From the NCBI RefSeq assembly GCF_045984285.3, contig NZ_JBJQIK030000001.1:708947-772946 (forward strand): a DNA stretch of 64,000 bases, written 5' to 3'. Positions within the stretch are counted from its first letter, which is position 1. Each line of letters opens with the position of its first letter. A program made the translations under genes and the position numbers. Source of the stretch: Rugamonas sp045984285 (GTDB taxonomy: Bacteria > Pseudomonadota > Gammaproteobacteria > Burkholderiales > Burkholderiaceae_D). The notes under the pieces were generated by a model that was not told the DNA's origin, made no database searches, and saw only the letters and a list, made by a program, of their open reading frames with translations. This document shows, piece by piece, positions 54,401-60,679 of the stretch.

Positions 54401-54596
54401 AACGGGCAGCGTCAACGTCATCATCTGGCCCGACCTGGTCGAGCAGTACCGGCGCGAGGTGCTGGGGGCGGCGCTGCTGGGCGTGTACGGCATCTGGCAG
54501 CAGGAAGGCATCGTGCGCCACCTCGTGGCCAAGCGCCTGGTCGACCTCACTCCCATGCTGGGCCGCCTGCCCACCACCAGCCGCGATTTCTGCTGA
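51414..54596 (+). CDS. dnaE2: Error-prone DNA polymerase DnaE2 (ImuC)
   Basis: A protein of 1060 residues of the C-family alpha-subunit type, slightly shorter than replicative DnaE. The N-terminal PHP domain (NFSFLQGASHAEELLVRA, ITDECSLAGVVRAH) is followed by the palm with catalytic aspartates in PDIDVDFEHQRR, then fingers, a helix-hairpin-helix region and an OB domain (GVLFITIEDETGSVNVIIW). It performs translesion synthesis with ImuA and ImuB in SOS-induced mutagenesis. It stands alone, 12.5 kb from imuB, with its own LexA box. Confidence 0.96.
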   Translation: MSSRPPFALPAYAELFCMTNFSFLQGASHAEELLVRADELGYSALAITDECSLAGVVRAHAKAKEREWKGKLLIGSWFRLTNPDGSHALSLLAIAHNRDGYGNLSEMITLARTRIEKGSYLLHPDDFAAPPPERAHLRGLSDCSLILLPDYPVAEADDVDRLHRQAAWMSAVFGQRARIGLTLLQRAFDEEHRASLDEVALQHRMPLVAAGHVCMHVRSRKPMHDMLTAVRLGCSVADAGYGLAQNAEQHLRSRLRLANVYPRKALEETMRVADQCSFSLEELKYEYPHELIPEGHTPASYLREATFEGARGRYPEGIPPKVLKLLEMELALIADLRYEYFFITVYDVVKFAREQGILCQGRGSAANSAVCYCLGVTAVNPNESNVLMERFLSRERAEPPDIDVDFEHQRREEVIQYVYNKYGRHRAAIAATVICYRSKSALRDSGKALGVDLAVVEKVAKSHRWFDSASDFLARVEECGLDPSSKVAQEWAWMAQLLRGFPRHLSQHVGGFVIAQDKLSRLVPIENASMKDRSVIQWDKDDLEALGLLKVDVLALGMLSVMKRAFDLYQQRHGMLLEMHTVPQKDKATYDMICEADTIGVFQIESRAQMSMLPRLRPRCYYDLVVQVAIVRPGPITGGMVHPYLLRREGKQLPDCEPRLAPALERTLGVPIFQEQVMQIAMLAADYTAGQADQLRRDMAAWKKKGNIQQHLDRIKTNMVNNGYDAGFADQICAQITGFGEYGFPESHAASFALLTYVSSWVKCHEPAIFLCALLNSQPMGFYSPSQLVQDGKRHGIEVRPVDVAISSWDSTLEEKPAGPDGLRPQPAVRLGMSRLYGMREDAAERIVAARAERPFASVADLARRADLDRHDLQVLAGGNALKGLTGNRRQALWEAVGAVPDKDLLRPTMPDEEAPQLQPPTEGQDILGDYRAQGLTLGRHPLTLLRPQLLAKRFLPADVLNTFSKGQLARGAGIVTVRQRPGTAKGVLFITIEDETGSVNVIIWPDLVEQYRREVLGAALLGVYGIWQQEGIVRHLVAKRLVDLTPMLGRLPTTSRDFC

Positions 54597-54625
54597 CCGG
54601 CATATAACTCTGGCACAATCGACGT

Positions 54626-55090
54626 ATGCCAGAAAACATCACCATTCGCATGGCGGAACCGGCAGACGTGCCCGCCATTACAGCGCTGATACGTTCCGTT
54701 CTGCCTTTCCTGACCGAAGCCGATGACGGTGTGTCCTTTGCCGGCACCGTCACTGAGGAGAATGTGCTTGGCTTCGTCACCGAAAGCGATGGGCGCTATC
54801 AAGTGGCCTTCGTCGACGGCGAGCTGGCCGGCGTGGTCTCGGTCCGCGACAACAGCCATCTGTTCCATCTCTATGTCGCCGAACGCTTCCACCGCCGCGG
54901 CATCGCACGCGCCCTGTGGCAGGCTGCGCGCGGCGACGCGCAGGCGCGTGGCAATCCGGGACGCTTTACCGTGAAGTCCTCGCCTTACGCCGTCGGCGTC
55001 TACGAACGTTTCGGCTTCAAGGCCACCGGTCCGCGCGCGGGGCAGGGCGGCCTGGCCTATGTGCCGATGCTGCTGGAGGCCGCGGCATGA
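54626..55090 (+). CDS. GNAT-family N-acetyltransferase (tandem copy 1)
   Basis: A protein of 154 residues with a GNAT fold. The acetyl-CoA loop is RFHRRGIARALWQAA, preceded by the strand NSHLFHLYVAE. It is about half identical to the following gene, with matching blocks such as VRDNSHLFHL and GFxxT, so the two arose by tandem duplication. The substrate is unknown. The ATG lies 29 bases after dnaE2. It overlaps the second copy by 4 bases. Confidence 0.87.
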   Translation: MPENITIRMAEPADVPAITALIRSVLPFLTEADDGVSFAGTVTEENVLGFVTESDGRYQVAFVDGELAGVVSVRDNSHLFHLYVAERFHRRGIARALWQAARGDAQARGNPGRFTVKSSPYAVGVYERFGFKATGPRAGQGGLAYVPMLLEAAA

Positions 55091-55554
55091 CGCCCGCCAT
55101 CCGCTTCGCTACGCTGGACGATGTGGACGCCATCCGCGCCCTCATCACCAGCCTGCTGCCGATGATGACCATTCACCCGAACGGCGAAGGCGCCGAGCAG
55201 TTCATCGAAAGCTTCGGCGTACCCGCGATGCAGCGCTATATCAGCGCCGCCAACTTCCGCTACCAGCTGGCAATGCTGAACGGCGGGCTGGCCGGCGTAG
55301 TCGCGGTGCGCGACAACAGCCACCTGTTCCACCTCTTCGTGGCGCAGCATCTGCAAGGCCGGGGCATCGGCAAAAAGCTATGGCAGGCCGCATGGAACGA
55401 CGCGCGCTCCCTCGGCAACCCCGGGCAGTTCACCGTCAACTCCTCGATGGGTGCGCTGGAGATGTACAAGCACTGGGGCTTCGAGCCGACCAGCGAACCA
55501 ATCCAGCAGCACGGCATCGCCTATGTTCCGATGCGCCTGATAATGCCGGCGTAA
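55087..55554 (+). CDS. GNAT-family N-acetyltransferase (tandem copy 2)
   Basis: A protein of 155 residues. The acetyl-CoA loop is HLQGRGIGKKLWQAA and the preceding strand is NSHLFHLFVAQ. The N-terminus (MTPAIRFATLDDVDAIRALI) aligns with the start of the first copy, which supports the ATG at 55087 over an upstream frame extension. The two proteins may form a heterodimer or act on related substrates. A PRC-barrel gene is convergent. Confidence 0.87.
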   Translation: MTPAIRFATLDDVDAIRALITSLLPMMTIHPNGEGAEQFIESFGVPAMQRYISAANFRYQLAMLNGGLAGVVAVRDNSHLFHLFVAQHLQGRGIGKKLWQAAWNDARSLGNPGQFTVNSSMGALEMYKHWGFEPTSEPIQQHGIAYVPMRLIMPA

Positions 55555-55627
55555 AAAGAGCGCGCCGTCCGGGGTGCGGTGCGGCGCGCTGCGGCCTGGT
55601 GATGGCCGAAAACGAGGAAGACGAAGT

Positions 55628-56047
55628 TTAGCGGGCGCTCTGGTTGATGTTCGCCGCGCTGGTGCCGTAATAGTTGTGCACTTCGGAAGCCCAGGTCTGG
55701 TTGGCCATGTCCGGCCAGTTATCCTTGTCGAAGCCAGGAGCGTTTTCGATGCGCTCCTTGTCGATATTGAGCGTGATGCGGTGGTTGGCCGTATCCAGCG
55801 CCAGCGCTTCCCATGGCACGGCGAACAGTTTTTCGCCGATGGTCAGCACGCCGCCCGAGGCCATCACCACATAGGACACGCGGCCGGTCTGCATGTCCAG
55901 CATGATTTCCTTGACGGTGCCCAGGTGCTCGTTCTTCAGGTTATGGATATGGTCGCCGATCAGGGTATCGGCGCCCATCAGGCGCGGGCCGGGACCACGG
56001 TGGCCGCCATCGATATAGTTGCCGTCTGCGTCGCGTTCGTAACTCAT
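55628..56047 (-). CDS. PRC-barrel domain protein (short paralogue)
   Basis: A protein of 139 residues. It aligns with the first 145 residues of the protein encoded at 35833-36567: GPGPRLMGADTL, KEIMLDMQTG, KLFAVPWEALALDT, ENAPGFDKDNWPDMA and a YYGT-like ending are shared. It lacks the Ser/Gly-rich tail. A consensus AGGAGG lies 7 bases before the ATG. The function is unknown; the fold is an RNA- and protein-binding beta-barrel. It is divergent from pyrG. Confidence 0.88.
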   Translation of the reverse strand: MSYERDADGNYIDGGHRGPGPRLMGADTLIGDHIHNLKNEHLGTVKEIMLDMQTGRVSYVVMASGGVLTIGEKLFAVPWEALALDTANHRITLNIDKERIENAPGFDKDNWPDMANQTWASEVHNYYGTSAANINQSAR

Positions 56048-56155
56048 GGTTGCCTCCTGTTGAAATAATGTCATTGTCCGTCCCGACAGCAGGAGGGTCT
56101 GTACGGTGGCACACATTTTTGCGGGCCGTATGATGAAGAAGGAGGCAATTTAGGA

Positions 56156-56161
56156 TATAAT
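56156..56161 (+). promoter_or_regulatory. Consensus -10 element upstream of pyrG
   Basis: TATAAT lies 40 bases before the pyrG ATG. The -35 region is poorly conserved. No ribosome site is evident ahead of the ATG at 56201. Confidence 0.5.
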
Positions 56162-56200
56162 TTCAATTTCCCGCTAGTGCTGTTCGGCACTTATCTCGCA

Positions 56201-57889
56201 ATGACCAAATTTGTCTTCGTCACCGGTGGTGTCGTGTCTTCCCTTGGCAAAGGGATCGCCGCCGCCTCCCTCGCCGCGATCCTCGAATCGCGCGGCCTCA
56301 AAGTCACCATGCTCAAGCTGGACCCGTACATCAACGTGGACCCTGGCACCATGAGCCCGATGCAGCACGGTGAAGTCTTCGTCACCGACGATGGCGCGGA
56401 AACCGACCTCGATCTGGGCCACTACGAGCGCTTCATCAGCACCCGCATGCGCAAGGTGAACAACTTCACCACCGGCCAGATTTACGAGTCCGTGATCCGC
56501 AAGGAGCGCCGTGGCGAGTACCTGGGCAAGACGGTGCAGGTGATCCCGCATATCACGAACGAGATCCAGGACTATATCCGCCGCGGCGCGGAAGGCTATG
56601 ATATCGCCCTGTGCGAAATCGGCGGCACCGTGGGCGACATCGAATCGCTGCCTTTCCTGGAAGCGGCGCGCCAACTGAGCCTGCGCGCCGGCCGCAAGAA
56701 CTCGGCCTTCGTGCACCTCACGCTGGTGCCTTACATCGCCTCCGCCGGCGAACTGAAAACCAAGCCCACCCAGCACTCGGTGCAGAAACTGCGCGAAATC
56801 GGCATCTCGCCGAATGCGCTGCTGTGCCGCGCCGACCGCCGCATTCCGGAAGACGAGCGCGCAAAGATCTCCCTGTTCTCGAATATCGAAGAGCAGGCCG
56901 TGATCTCGGTGTGGGACGTGGACACCATCTACAAAGTGCCGCAGATGCTGCACGACCAGGGCCTGGACGCCATCATCTGCGAAGCGCTGGACATCAACCC
57001 TGCGCCGGCCGACCTGTCGGTATGGAGCAAGCTGATTCACACGCTGGAAAATCCGAAGCAGGAAGTCTCGATCGGCATGGTCGGCAAGTATGTGGAACTG
57101 ACCGAGTCCTACAAGTCGCTGACGGAAGCGCTGCGCCACGCGGGCATCCACACCGAATCGAAGGTCAACATCGAATACATCGATTCGGAAGAGATCGAAA
57201 CCAAGGGCACGGGCGAGCTGTCCAAGTACGACGCCATCCTGGTGCCGGGCGGCTTCGGCAAGCGCGGCGTGGAAGGCAAGATCAAGGCGGCGCAATTCGC
57301 GCGTGAGAACAAGGTGCCTTACCTGGGCATCTGCCTCGGCATGCAGGTGGCGCTGATCGAATACGCACGCCACAAGGCGGGCCTGACGCACGCCAATTCC
57401 ACCGAGTTCGAGCCGAACACCGACCAGCCGGTGGTGGCCCTGATCGACGAATGGCAGAACCACGACGGCAAGGTCGAGAAGCGCGATGCGAACTCGGACC
57501 TGGGCGGCACCATGCGCCTCGGCGCGCAGGCTTGCGCCGTCAAGCCGGGCACCCTGGCCTCGGAAATCTACGGCAGCGTGGTGACTGAGCGCCACCGCCA
57601 CCGCTATGAAGCGAACAATCACTACCTCGGCCGCGTCGAGGAAGCAGGCCTGGTGGTGGCGGCCCGCACGCCAACCGAAGACCTGTGCGAAATCATGGAG
57701 CTGCCGCGCGAAGGCGAGAATGCCCACCCATGGTATATGGGCGTGCAGTACCACCCTGAATTCAAATCGACCCCGCGCGACGGCCATCCGCTGTTCACGT
57801 CCTACATCAAGGCGGCGCTGGCGCATAAAGCGGCAGGCGGCAAATCCGGCCACCTGAAATCGGTCGCCCTGCAAGGAGATGCAGCATGA
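56201..57889 (+). CDS. pyrG: CTP synthase
   Basis: A protein of 562 residues. The N-terminal synthetase domain begins MTKFVFVTGGVVSSLGKG and includes KLDPYINVDPGTMSPMQHGE in two adjoining blocks. The C-terminal glutamine amidotransferase domain has the nucleophile Cys in LGICLGMQ and the His-Glu pair in GVQYHPEF. It makes CTP from UTP, glutamine and ATP. An earlier in-frame start (56177) adds eight residues absent from the family. It overlaps kdsA by 4 bases, the standard arrangement in beta-proteobacteria. Confidence 0.97.
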   Translation: MTKFVFVTGGVVSSLGKGIAAASLAAILESRGLKVTMLKLDPYINVDPGTMSPMQHGEVFVTDDGAETDLDLGHYERFISTRMRKVNNFTTGQIYESVIRKERRGEYLGKTVQVIPHITNEIQDYIRRGAEGYDIALCEIGGTVGDIESLPFLEAARQLSLRAGRKNSAFVHLTLVPYIASAGELKTKPTQHSVQKLREIGISPNALLCRADRRIPEDERAKISLFSNIEEQAVISVWDVDTIYKVPQMLHDQGLDAIICEALDINPAPADLSVWSKLIHTLENPKQEVSIGMVGKYVELTESYKSLTEALRHAGIHTESKVNIEYIDSEEIETKGTGELSKYDAILVPGGFGKRGVEGKIKAAQFARENKVPYLGICLGMQVALIEYARHKAGLTHANSTEFEPNTDQPVVALIDEWQNHDGKVEKRDANSDLGGTMRLGAQACAVKPGTLASEIYGSVVTERHRHRYEANNHYLGRVEEAGLVVAARTPTEDLCEIMELPREGENAHPWYMGVQYHPEFKSTPRDGHPLFTSYIKAALAHKAAGGKSGHLKSVALQGDAA

Positions 57890-58740
57890 AACTGTGTGGC
57901 TTCGATGTCGGCCTCGACAAACCCTTCTTCCTGATCGCCGGCACCTGCGTGGTGGAATCGCGCCAGATGTCCTTTGACGTGGCGGGCCAGCTGAAAGAGA
58001 TCACCAGCGCGCTGGGCATCCCCTTCATCTACAAGTCCTCCTTCGACAAGGCGAACCGCTCCTCCGGCACCTCCTACCGCGGTCCCGGCATGGAAAAGGG
58101 CCTGGAAATCCTGGGCGACATCAAGCGCGAGCTGGGCGTGCCGGTGCTGACCGACGTGCACACCATCGAGGAAATCGACGTGGTGTCCTCCGTGGTGGAC
58201 GTGCTGCAGACCCCGGCCTTCCTGTGCCGCCAGACGGACTTCATCAACGCCTGCGCGCAATCGGGCAAGCCGGTGAACATCAAGAAGGGCCAGTTCCTCG
58301 CGCCGCACGACATGAAGAACGTGATCGACAAGGCGCGCGCCGCGGCCCGCGCCAAGGGCCTGAACGAAGACAACTTCATGGCCTGCGAACGCGGCGTATC
58401 CTTCGGCTACAACAACCTCGTGTCCGACATGCGCTCGCTCGCCATCATGCGCGAGACCAAGGCGCCGGTGGTGTTCGACGCCACCCACTCGGTGCAGCTG
58501 CCGGGCGGTAACGGCACTTCCTCGGGCGGCATGCGCGAGATGGTGCCGGTGCTGTCGCGCGCGGCGGTGGCCGTGGGCGTCGACGGCTTGTTCATGGAAA
58601 CCCATCCGGATCCGGCCACCGCGCTGTCCGACGGTCCGAACGCGGTGCCGCTGGGCCGCATGAAAGAATTGCTGTCCACTCTGATCGAACTGGACCGCAT
58701 CACCAAGAAAGCCGGCTTCCTCGAATCCAGCTTCAACTGA
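57886..58740 (+). CDS. kdsA: 3-deoxy-8-phosphooctulonate synthase (KDO8P synthase), probable metal-dependent type
   Basis: A protein of 284 residues. It condenses phosphoenolpyruvate and arabinose 5-phosphate for the lipopolysaccharide inner core. The family block KSSFDKANRSSGTSYRGPG is intact. The site that is Asn in the metal-free enteric enzyme (GMNVLES) is Cys here (AGTCVVES), the hallmark of the metal-dependent class. It sits between pyrG and eno in a conserved block, where eno supplies its substrate phosphoenolpyruvate. Confidence 0.96.
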   Translation: MKLCGFDVGLDKPFFLIAGTCVVESRQMSFDVAGQLKEITSALGIPFIYKSSFDKANRSSGTSYRGPGMEKGLEILGDIKRELGVPVLTDVHTIEEIDVVSSVVDVLQTPAFLCRQTDFINACAQSGKPVNIKKGQFLAPHDMKNVIDKARAAARAKGLNEDNFMACERGVSFGYNNLVSDMRSLAIMRETKAPVVFDATHSVQLPGGNGTSSGGMREMVPVLSRAAVAVGVDGLFMETHPDPATALSDGPNAVPLGRMKELLSTLIELDRITKKAGFLESSFN

Positions 58741-58750
58741 TCTGATGTCG

Positions 58751-58781
58751 GCGGGCCCCGCGTTACAAGCGCCGGGCCCGC
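58751..58781 (+). terminator. Hairpin between kdsA and eno
   Basis: GCGGGCCC (58751-58758) pairs with GGGCCCGC (58774-58781), with three more pairs after one mismatch. No T-tract follows, so it may act as an mRNA processing or stability element. Confidence 0.4.
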
Positions 58782-58875
58782 TTCCACATCCGGCCATCCT
58801 CTGTTACTCTTGTTGCAATTTTTGCGCGTGAACTGTCCGCGCAGCTGTGTTTCGCCTTACTTTGGAGAATAAGAA

Positions 58876-60159
58876 ATGAGTGCAATCGTTGACATTATTG
58901 GCCGCGAAATCATCGACTCGCGCGGCAATCCGACCGTCGAATGCGACGTGCTGCTGGAATCGGGCGTGATGGGCCGCGCTGCGGTGCCGTCCGGCGCCTC
59001 GACCGGCTCGCGTGAGGCCATCGAACTGCGCGACGGCGATCCGAAGCGTTATTTCGGCAAGGGCGTGCTGCGCGCGTGCGAGCACATCAACACCGAAATC
59101 TCCGAAGCCATCATGGGCCTGGACGCCAATGAGCAGGCCTTCCTGGACCGCACCCTGATCGACCTGGACGGCACCGAGAACAAGTCCCGCCTCGGCGCCA
59201 ACGCCATGCTGGCGGTGTCGATGGCCGTGGCCAAGGCTGCCGCGGAAGAAGCCGGCCTGCCGCTGTACCGCTACTTCGGCGGTTCGGGCGCGATGCAGAT
59301 GCCGGTGCCGATGATGAACGTGATCAACGGCGGCGCACACGCCGACAACAACCTGGACATCCAGGAATTCATGATCATCCCGGTGGGCGCGCCGACCTTC
59401 AAGGAAGCCATGCGTTATGGCGCGGAAGTGTTCCACACCCTGAAGAAGATCCTGCACAAGAAGGGCCTGACCACCGCCGTGGGCGACGAGGGCGGCTTCG
59501 CACCGTCCGTGGCTTCGCACGAAGAAGCGATCAAGCTGATCATCCAGGCGATTGAAGAAGCGGGCTACGAGCCGGGCACCCAGATCGCGCTGGGCCTGGA
59601 CTGCGCGGCATCCGAGTTCTACAAGAACGGCAAGTACGAGCTGGAAGGCGAGGGCCTGTCCCTGACCGCCGCCGAGTTCACCAACCTGCTGGCCACCTGG
59701 TGCGACAAGTACCCGATCATCTCGATCGAAGACGCGATGGGCGAAGGCGACTGGGACGGCTGGGCTACCCTGACCGCGGCACTGGGCAAGAAAGTGCAGC
59801 TGGTGGGCGACGACCTGTTCGTCACCAACACCAAGATCCTGAAAGAAGGCATCCAGAAAGGCATCGCCAACTCGATCCTGATCAAGATCAACCAGATCGG
59901 CACCCTGACCGAGACCTTTGCCGCCATCGAAATGGCCAAGCGCGCCGGCTACACCGCCGTGATCTCGCACCGTTCCGGCGAAACCGAAGACTCGACCATC
60001 GCCGACATCGCGGTGGGCCTGAACGCGCTGCAGATCAAGACCGGTTCCATGTCCCGCTCGGACCGCATGGCCAAGTACAACCAGCTGCTGCGCATCGAAG
60101 AAGACCTGGGCGACATCGCATCCTACCCGGGCCGCGACGCGTTCTATAATCTGAAGTAA
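58876..60159 (+). CDS. eno: Enolase
   Basis: A protein of 427 residues of normal length. It has the substrate loop SGASTGSREA, the catalytic block GDEGGFAP, the metal-site residues in LGLDCAASE, ISIEDAMGEGDWDGW and LVGDDLFVTN, and the lysine in SILIKINQIGT. It converts 2-phosphoglycerate to phosphoenolpyruvate and may also join the RNA degradosome. TTGGAGAA lies 8 bases before the ATG. It is followed by ftsB after a hairpin. Confidence 0.98.
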   Translation: MSAIVDIIGREIIDSRGNPTVECDVLLESGVMGRAAVPSGASTGSREAIELRDGDPKRYFGKGVLRACEHINTEISEAIMGLDANEQAFLDRTLIDLDGTENKSRLGANAMLAVSMAVAKAAAEEAGLPLYRYFGGSGAMQMPVPMMNVINGGAHADNNLDIQEFMIIPVGAPTFKEAMRYGAEVFHTLKKILHKKGLTTAVGDEGGFAPSVASHEEAIKLIIQAIEEAGYEPGTQIALGLDCAASEFYKNGKYELEGEGLSLTAAEFTNLLATWCDKYPIISIEDAMGEGDWDGWATLTAALGKKVQLVGDDLFVTNTKILKEGIQKGIANSILIKINQIGTLTETFAAIEMAKRAGYTAVISHRSGETEDSTIADIAVGLNALQIKTGSMSRSDRMAKYNQLLRIEEDLGDIASYPGRDAFYNLK

Positions 60160-60168
60160 TAGAAACTT

Positions 60169-60193
60169 TTCCGGCCGGCACTCCCGGCCGGAA
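60169..60193 (+). terminator. Perfect hairpin between eno and ftsB
   Basis: TTCCGGCCGG (60169-60178) pairs with CCGGCCGGAA (60184-60193) around a five-base loop. The lack of a T-run suggests partial read-through into ftsB. Confidence 0.5.
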
Positions 60194-60203
60194 CCTTGTC
60201 CGC

Positions 60204-60527
60204 ATGCGCCTTATCACCGTCGCCCTTGCAGCCCTGCTGCTGCTGATCCAGTACCCGCTTTGGCTGGGCAAGGGCGGCTGGCTGCGCGTCGCCGACCTGG
60301 AGCAGCAGGTCGAGGAAGCGCACGACAAGAACGACGCGCTGAAGCGCCGCAACGCCAAGCTCGACTCCGAAGTGCGCGACCTCAAGGACGGTACGGGCGC
60401 GGTCGAAGAGCGCGCGCGCTACGAGCTCAGCATGATCAAGCAGAACGAAATCTACGTTCAAATCCTAGGCAAGGGCCAAACCCGCCCCGAAGCCAGCGCC
60501 ACCCCCGAACCTTCCAAGCAGCAATAG
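60204..60527 (+). CDS. ftsB: Cell-division protein FtsB
   Basis: A protein of 107 residues. One membrane helix (about 3-21, LITVALAALLLLIQYPLWLG) is followed by a leucine-zipper coiled coil (about 30-65) and the conserved EERARYELSMIKQNEIYVQI. It joins FtsL and FtsQ in the divisome at the septum. A loose Pro/Ser-rich tail ends the protein. The position directly after eno is the usual one in beta- and gamma-proteobacteria. Confidence 0.95.
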   Translation: MRLITVALAALLLLIQYPLWLGKGGWLRVADLEQQVEEAHDKNDALKRRNAKLDSEVRDLKDGTGAVEERARYELSMIKQNEIYVQILGKGQTRPEASATPEPSKQQ

Positions 60528-60534
60528 TTTCCTG

Positions 60535-60585
60535 AAAAATGGGGACAGACCCGGATTTTGGAAATCCGGGTCTGTCCCCATTTTT
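60535..60585. repeat. Long inverted repeat with TGGGGnCAG core, copy 3
   Basis: Two 24-base arms (60535-60558 and 60562-60585) are perfectly complementary around a three-base loop. Each arm carries TGGGGACAGACCCGG or its complement. It starts 7 bases after the ftsB stop, and the second arm ends in a T-run, so it also works as a strong terminator for the eno-ftsB transcript. Confidence 0.9.
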
Positions 60586-60595
60586 TAAGAAATAT

Positions 60596-60624
60596 TTGTA
60601 AATGAGAATCATTCTCGATATAAT
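60596..60624 (+). promoter_or_regulatory. Promoter with Fur box for the heme-uptake genes
   Basis: TTGTAA (60596-60601) and TATAAT (60619-60624) are spaced 17 bases apart. The spacer and -35 hold a Fur box at 60598-60616 (GTAAATGAGAATCATTCTC), which matches 15 of 19 positions of the GATAATGATAATCATTATC consensus. Iron-loaded Fur would occlude this promoter. Confidence 0.88.
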
Positions 60625-60679
60625 CTAGGCCGTTGCCAGCCGAGCGCCAGCATTTCACTGACCTCTCGACTGGAACACT

